Origin: Profundicola sp048268105
GTDB taxonomy: Bacteria > Bacteroidota > Bacteroidia > Flavobacteriales > Weeksellaceae
Direction: 5' to 3'
DNA: 64,000 bases
Assembly (NCBI GenBank): GCA_048268105.1
Contig: JBLWWH010000012.1
Location: forward strand, 1-64,000
Program-made: the position numbers and the translations under genes
Notes under the pieces: model-generated
What the model was told of the DNA's origin: nothing
Database searches by the model: none
The model's input: the letters and a program-made list of their open reading frames with translations, nothing else
Part shown: piece by piece, positions 61,781-64,000 of the stretch
How the letters are laid out: the number at the start of each line of letters is the position of its first letter
Position numbering within the stretch: position 1 is the stretch's first letter

Positions 61781-62953
61781 TTGGATATAGATAGGTTAAG
61801 AGACAAGGAGGTTCAACAATGGATAGAGCAAAATAGGCATGAAAGTATTCATGACCTAGCTTTCAAGAAATCTCCTTTTAACAATATTAGTATGCGGGAT
61901 TTACTTCAGCAAATTCAAGGTAGAAATATTGTCAAGAAAAAGATACCTACTTTCAATCAAAAAGGAATTTTATTTCCTCCTAAATTAAACCTAGAGCAAA
62001 CATCTTCTGAAGCAACAGCTAAACATAAAACAAGTATAGTGGAAGGCAAGACCGTAATTGATATCACAGGTGGTTTGGGCATTGATTGTATGGCATTTGC
62101 CCATAAGTTTGAGAAGGTAACATACATAGAGCAAAACAGAGATTTACAAGCGATAGCTGCTTCTAATTTTGAAAGTTTGGGTTTGAATAACATTAGGACC
62201 ATAGCTACAGATGCTATCGAGTTTCTAAAAGGAACAGATGATTTTTGGGATGTATTATATGTAGATCCATCGCGCCGAGATGTTGCTAAAAATCGTGTGT
62301 TTTTGTTAGAAGATATGACGCCGAATTTATTAGAACATAGGAGTCTTATCAGTTCTAAGGCACAACAAATTTTAGTTAAATTATCGCCACTTATCGATAT
62401 TTCATATTTACTTCAGGTTCTTGATAATGTTTCTGAAATACAGGTGGTTGCGCTTAAAAATGAAGTGAAGGAAATATTGGTAACATTAAATAATTCATTC
62501 TCTTTACCAATCTATATTTCTGCTGTTAACTTAGAGAGTAATCAAATTAATTTTAGGTTTAAAGCTGAAGATATAAATCCAATTTCTTGTCCTTTAGGCG
62601 CGATGGGTAAATATGTTTACGAACCCAATGCAGCGATTCAAAAATCAGGTGGAAATGAAATTCTTGGAATGGATTTTAACCTAAAGAAATTACATCAAAA
62701 TACGCAGCTTTTTACTTCAGATGAACTTCATAAAAACTATCCAGGACGTGTTTTTGAAGTAGGTGAGAAAATTAAGAATCCTAAAAAAGAATTGAGAAAT
62801 CAATCGATAATGGCCCTTCATAGAAACTTTCCTGAGAATTTAGTATCATTAAGAAAAAAATATAAATTCACTACAGATGGCTTGTTGCCAGTGCTTTTCA
62901 CACGAAATTTAGACCAGATTATCATTCAAAGAATGACATTTGTGAAACTTTAA
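61781..62953 (+). CDS. THUMP-like class I SAM-dependent methyltransferase
   Basis: 390 residues from a TTG start 2 nt after the previous stop. The Rossmann part reads VIDITGGLGIDCMAFAHKFEKVTYIEQN and VLYVDPSRRDVAKNRVF, followed by a C-terminal THUMP-like region (GMDFNLKKLHQNTQLFTSDELHKNYPGRVFEVGE). Members modify RNA; the target base is unknown. It is the last gene of the run from udk. Confidence 0.85.
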   Translation: MDIDRLRDKEVQQWIEQNRHESIHDLAFKKSPFNNISMRDLLQQIQGRNIVKKKIPTFNQKGILFPPKLNLEQTSSEATAKHKTSIVEGKTVIDITGGLGIDCMAFAHKFEKVTYIEQNRDLQAIAASNFESLGLNNIRTIATDAIEFLKGTDDFWDVLYVDPSRRDVAKNRVFLLEDMTPNLLEHRSLISSKAQQILVKLSPLIDISYLLQVLDNVSEIQVVALKNEVKEILVTLNNSFSLPIYISAVNLESNQINFRFKAEDINPISCPLGAMGKYVYEPNAAIQKSGGNEILGMDFNLKKLHQNTQLFTSDELHKNYPGRVFEVGEKIKNPKKELRNQSIMALHRNFPENLVSLRKKYKFTTDGLLPVLFTRNLDQIIIQRMTFVKL

Positions 62954-63033
62954 CATTTTTTGATTTTCAAATTTTGAATATATGTAGTTATATTTGCTGT
63001 AATCTTTTTCATAAAGAGTAGTTGAGTTTTCAT

Positions 63034-63082
63034 GGTATTCGAAAGAATACCGCAAAAGTCTCCGGGAGCGGAGACTTTTTTT
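63034..63082. terminator. Tandem hairpins between convergent genes
   Basis: GGTATTC-GAAA-GAATACC (63034-63051, GNRA loop) is followed by AAAAGTCTCC / GGAGACTTTT (63054-63079) and a T run. The second hairpin is a good terminator in both directions, between the THUMP-like gene and the convergent amidohydrolase gene. Confidence 0.8.
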
Positions 63083-63104
63083 ATGCTTAAAAATTGAGGT
63101 TTTA

Positions 63105-64000
63105 TTATTGAAGTAAGGACTCGGTTAATGCAACCCAATAAGCAGCACCAATGGGCAATAAATTTTGATTGAATTGATATTTTGGGTGATGTAGCATATA
63201 ACCATCGCCATTTCCTAGCATAACATAATTTCCAGGTTTTTTCTCCAGCATAAAAGCAAAATCCTCACTTCCCATAAATGCGAATCCTTGGTCTGTAACC
63301 TTTTCTTCGCCAAAAGTGTTTTGAGCAATTTCTAGCGCTTTTCTAGTTTGTGCAGGAGAATTTACCAGGACAGATCCTACAATGCCTTCTTTGATGATAT
63401 AGGTGCAGCCAAAAGCTTCTGCTTGTGCTTTTGTCATGCTTTTAATTCTTTTCAGAACCATTTTTCTGTTTTCGCTGTCCATATTTCGGATGCTAAGTTT
63501 TAAATAGGCTTTTTGTGGAACTATATTTCCCGCGGTTCCAGCATTGAAAGCACCAACATTAACAACACATTCTTTCCAAGGAGAAACATTTCGGCTGACA
63601 ATGGTTTGGAGTGCCATAACGAGCGAAGAGGCACATACAATAGGATCAATACCCAATTCTGGAATCGCTCCATGACTTCCTTTGCCCTCAATCTCGATTT
63701 CCCAATTATCTACTGCCGCCATGGTTTCGCCTTCTCTGAAGATGAATTTACCGAACTCACCTGTCGGCATATTATGCAAAGCATACACCTCGTCCATTGG
63801 AAACTTATCAAACAGTCCATCCTGAATCATGGCTGGAGCACCTTGCATGGTTTCTTCGCCAGGTTGAAAGATAAAATGAACTGTTCCATCAAAGTTTTTG
63901 GTTTCAGCTAAATATTGGGCAGCGCCTAAAGCCATAGCTGTATGTCCATCATGGCCACATAAATGAGCAACACCATCCTTGGTGCTTTTATAGGTTAAAT
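63105..64000 (-). CDS. M20-family amidohydrolase, N-terminus outside the window
   Basis: The frame runs to the window edge without a start, so the N-terminal part is missing. The visible part begins near LCGHDGHTAMALGA (metal His), followed by FQPGEETMQGAPAMIQDG (metal Glu), ALHNMPTGEFG, then the dimerisation domain and a C-terminal GSEDFAFMLEKKPGNYVMLGNGDG and LHHPKYQFNQNLLPIGAAYWV. It belongs to the M20D amidohydrolases that cleave N-acyl amino acids or related amides. Confidence 0.92.
   Translation of the reverse strand, partial: LTYKSTKDGVAHLCGHDGHTAMALGAAQYLAETKNFDGTVHFIFQPGEETMQGAPAMIQDGLFDKFPMDEVYALHNMPTGEFGKFIFREGETMAAVDNWEIEIEGKGSHGAIPELGIDPIVCASSLVMALQTIVSRNVSPWKECVVNVGAFNAGTAGNIVPQKAYLKLSIRNMDSENRKMVLKRIKSMTKAQAEAFGCTYIIKEGIVGSVLVNSPAQTRKALEIAQNTFGEEKVTDQGFAFMGSEDFAFMLEKKPGNYVMLGNGDGYMLHHPKYQFNQNLLPIGAAYWVALTESLLQ

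Noticed and set aside
62950..63138. Small minus-strand frame of 62 codons
   Set aside because: It spans the terminator hairpins between convergent genes and has no coding signs.
63513..63911. Plus-strand frame of 132 codons at the right edge
   Set aside because: It is antisense to the M20 amidohydrolase, whose metal-site motifs are clear.

Overview
The window is about 64 kb of AT-rich chromosome from a member of the Bacteroidota, most likely a Flavobacteriia-type, probably aquatic, bacterium. The evidence is a type IX secretion sorting domain on the first protein, TAnnTTTG-type -7 promoter boxes, many small lipoproteins with short LxxC-like lipoboxes, a fused CcsBA cytochrome c maturation protein, bacillithiol and menaquinone genes, and a zeaxanthin-type carotenoid operon that ends in a photolyase gene. 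I see no insertion sequence, prophage, CRISPR array or rRNA operon. Gene density is high and most of the content is housekeeping.

Layout. 1-1.6 kb: 3' end of a repeat-rich T9SS-secreted surface protein, then a GC-rich structured palindromic element. 1.8-4.2 kb: aroB-msrB-GH12-like lipoprotein. 4.2-5.6 kb: fabG and a lipoprotein on the minus strand. 5.7-8.4 kb: BrkB family, PagL-like deacylase, a small membrane protein and a decayed SRPBCC-type gene with an in-frame stop and a frameshift. 8.5-13.2 kb: nitroreductase, DAACS symporter, two thioredoxin-fold proteins, DUF1232, miaA. 13.2-27.2 kb: minus-strand run (csaA, DUF819, recG, AcpH-like, class III aminotransferase, glycosyltransferase, baeRF3-like protein, phosphatase, serine hydrolase, PH-like and TPR proteins). 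27.4-30.2 kb: KASIII-like synthase and a membrane metallophosphoesterase. 30.4-38.5 kb: tRNA-His, bshB1, glutathione peroxidase, ccsBA, prmC, amidase, csbD, hemerythrin, tRNA-Arg.

38.6-44.6 kb is a light-protection operon: MarR-type regulator, crtI, crtB, SRPBCC, crtZ, crtYcd and phrB, mostly with 4-nt overlaps. 44.8-47.9 kb is a TetR-headed operon for reactive electrophile or quinone handling (MDR reductase, DJ-1/PfpI-like protein, NAD(P)-binding protein) with a perfect 22-bp palindromic operator. 47.9-48.1 kb carries tRNA-Pro and tRNA-Ser.

48.5-53.6 kb is the most interesting region. It is a damage-inducible-looking mutagenesis cassette: a Y-family polymerase (DinB-like) and a short DnaE-type polymerase are transcribed divergently from a LexA-like XRE/S24 self-cleaving repressor. 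The 60 bp between the two opposed -7 boxes hold three near-identical 13-bp palindromes repeated every 19 bp. This reads as an SOS-like circuit with its own operator. Cassettes of this general type are known, so the new element is the operator arrangement.

53.7-64 kb: thermonuclease-like lipoprotein, menaquinone genes (thioesterase, isochorismate synthase, menA) with ackA between them, udk, an FtsB/DivIC-like protein, the small subunit of methylmalonyl-CoA mutase without its large subunit beside it, an AI-2E family transporter, a THUMP-like methyltransferase and a truncated M20 amidohydrolase. All assignments come from reading motifs; no database search was possible.
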